A stretch of DNA of 5,473 nucleotides from the NCBI GenBank assembly GCA_013695115.1, contig JACDBD010000296.1, forward strand, positions 1-5,473, read 5' to 3'. Positions 5,286 to 5,473 of this stretch are shown one piece after another. A program made the position numbers and the translations under genes. The notes under the pieces are model-generated. The model was given only the letters and a program-made list of their open reading frames with translations. It made no database searches and was not told the origin of the DNA. Position 1 is the first letter of the stretch, and the number at the start of each line of letters is the position of its first letter. The DNA is from Actinomycetota bacterium. Lineage in GTDB: Bacteria; Actinomycetota; Acidimicrobiia; IMCC26256; JACDBD01.

Positions 5286-5473
5286 TTGCCGACCGACTCG
5301 CTGAGGTTCGTGGAGGCGGTCGGGGGACTCCCCGAGCAGTTGACGGCCGCCCACGAGGAAGCCGCCGAAACCATCGACGTCAGCGGGCTCGGTGCCGCCG
5401 ACGACATCACCAACATCGTCGTGCTGGGCATGGGCGGCTCGGGGATCGCCGGCGACGTGCTCGCCGCCGTCGG
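5286..5473 (+). CDS. Bifunctional phosphoglucose/phosphomannose isomerase, N-terminal part (runs off the window)
   Basis: The frame from TTG 5286 stays open to the window end and gives 62 residues. GLPEQL lies at residues 14-19, and VVLGMGGSGIAGD at 45-57 is the first strand and glycine-rich turn of a SIS (sugar isomerase) domain, as in PGI/PMI-type isomerases of archaea and actinobacteria. Such enzymes interconvert glucose-6-P or mannose-6-P with fructose-6-P. In mycobacteria the related gene Rv3256c follows manB directly. TTG 5286 lies 5 nt after the stop of the Trm112-like gene with only a weak SD, which suggests translational coupling. It gives a DSL...EAVGGLPEQ N-terminus like that of relatives as I recall them. 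GTG 5310 is an in-frame alternative. The catalytic residues and C-terminal isomerase domain lie outside the window, so the bifunctional call rests on the N-terminal motif and context. Confidence 0.78.
   Translation, partial: MPTDSLRFVEAVGGLPEQLTAAHEEAAETIDVSGLGAADDITNIVVLGMGGSGIAGDVLAAV

Overview
The window comes from a high-GC bacterium. Third codon positions are strongly G/C, starts include GTG and TTG, and the genes are tightly packed on one strand. A phosphomannomutase followed by a SIS-fold PGI/PMI-like isomerase matches the actinobacterial manB (pmmA) locus, as in mycobacteria (Rv3257c-Rv3256c-manA). The overall look (PTPS-related membrane protein, possible leaderless start, Trm112-like gene inside the man cluster) suggests a deep-branching actinobacterium such as Acidimicrobiia. 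That lineage call is inference.

Layout, all on the + strand: (1) 24-743, CPBP-family intramembrane protease with a possible leaderless start. (2) 826-996, a 56-residue zinc-ribbon protein with two CxxC knuckles, a good Shine-Dalgarno (SD) sequence and a sigma-28-like promoter candidate upstream. (3) 1034-3544, an 836-residue polytopic membrane protein of the PTPS-related/YfhO-like GT-C type, whose only available start codon sits at the edge of a 9-bp hairpin. (4) 3606-4952, phosphomannomutase/phosphoglucomutase with all four catalytic loops intact. (5) 5044-5280, a UPF0434/Trm112-like small protein that has lost the usual zinc cysteines. (6) 5286 to the window end, the N-terminus of a bifunctional phosphoglucose/phosphomannose isomerase. 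There is no gene-free stretch longer than about 100 bases. I see no tRNA, rRNA, CRISPR array or mobile element.

How the genes fit together: the isomerase and mutase interconvert fructose-6-P, mannose-6-P and mannose-1-P (or glucose-6-P and glucose-1-P), feeding GDP-mannose and lipid-linked mannose. The GT-C-like membrane protein just upstream is a plausible consumer of a lipid-linked sugar. The Trm112-like protein is of unknown function here but is locked into this cluster.

The most notable unexplained structure is a roughly 50-nt element present twice, once directly upstream of the mutase and once directly upstream of the Trm112-like gene. The copies match at 35 of 38 core positions, with 21 consecutive identical bases. 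Each contains a 6-bp hairpin, a GGTACCCT -10-like box and two flanking GCGACCA heptamers, and each ends in an SD. It looks like a shared cis-regulatory element (promoter, operator or RNA leader).
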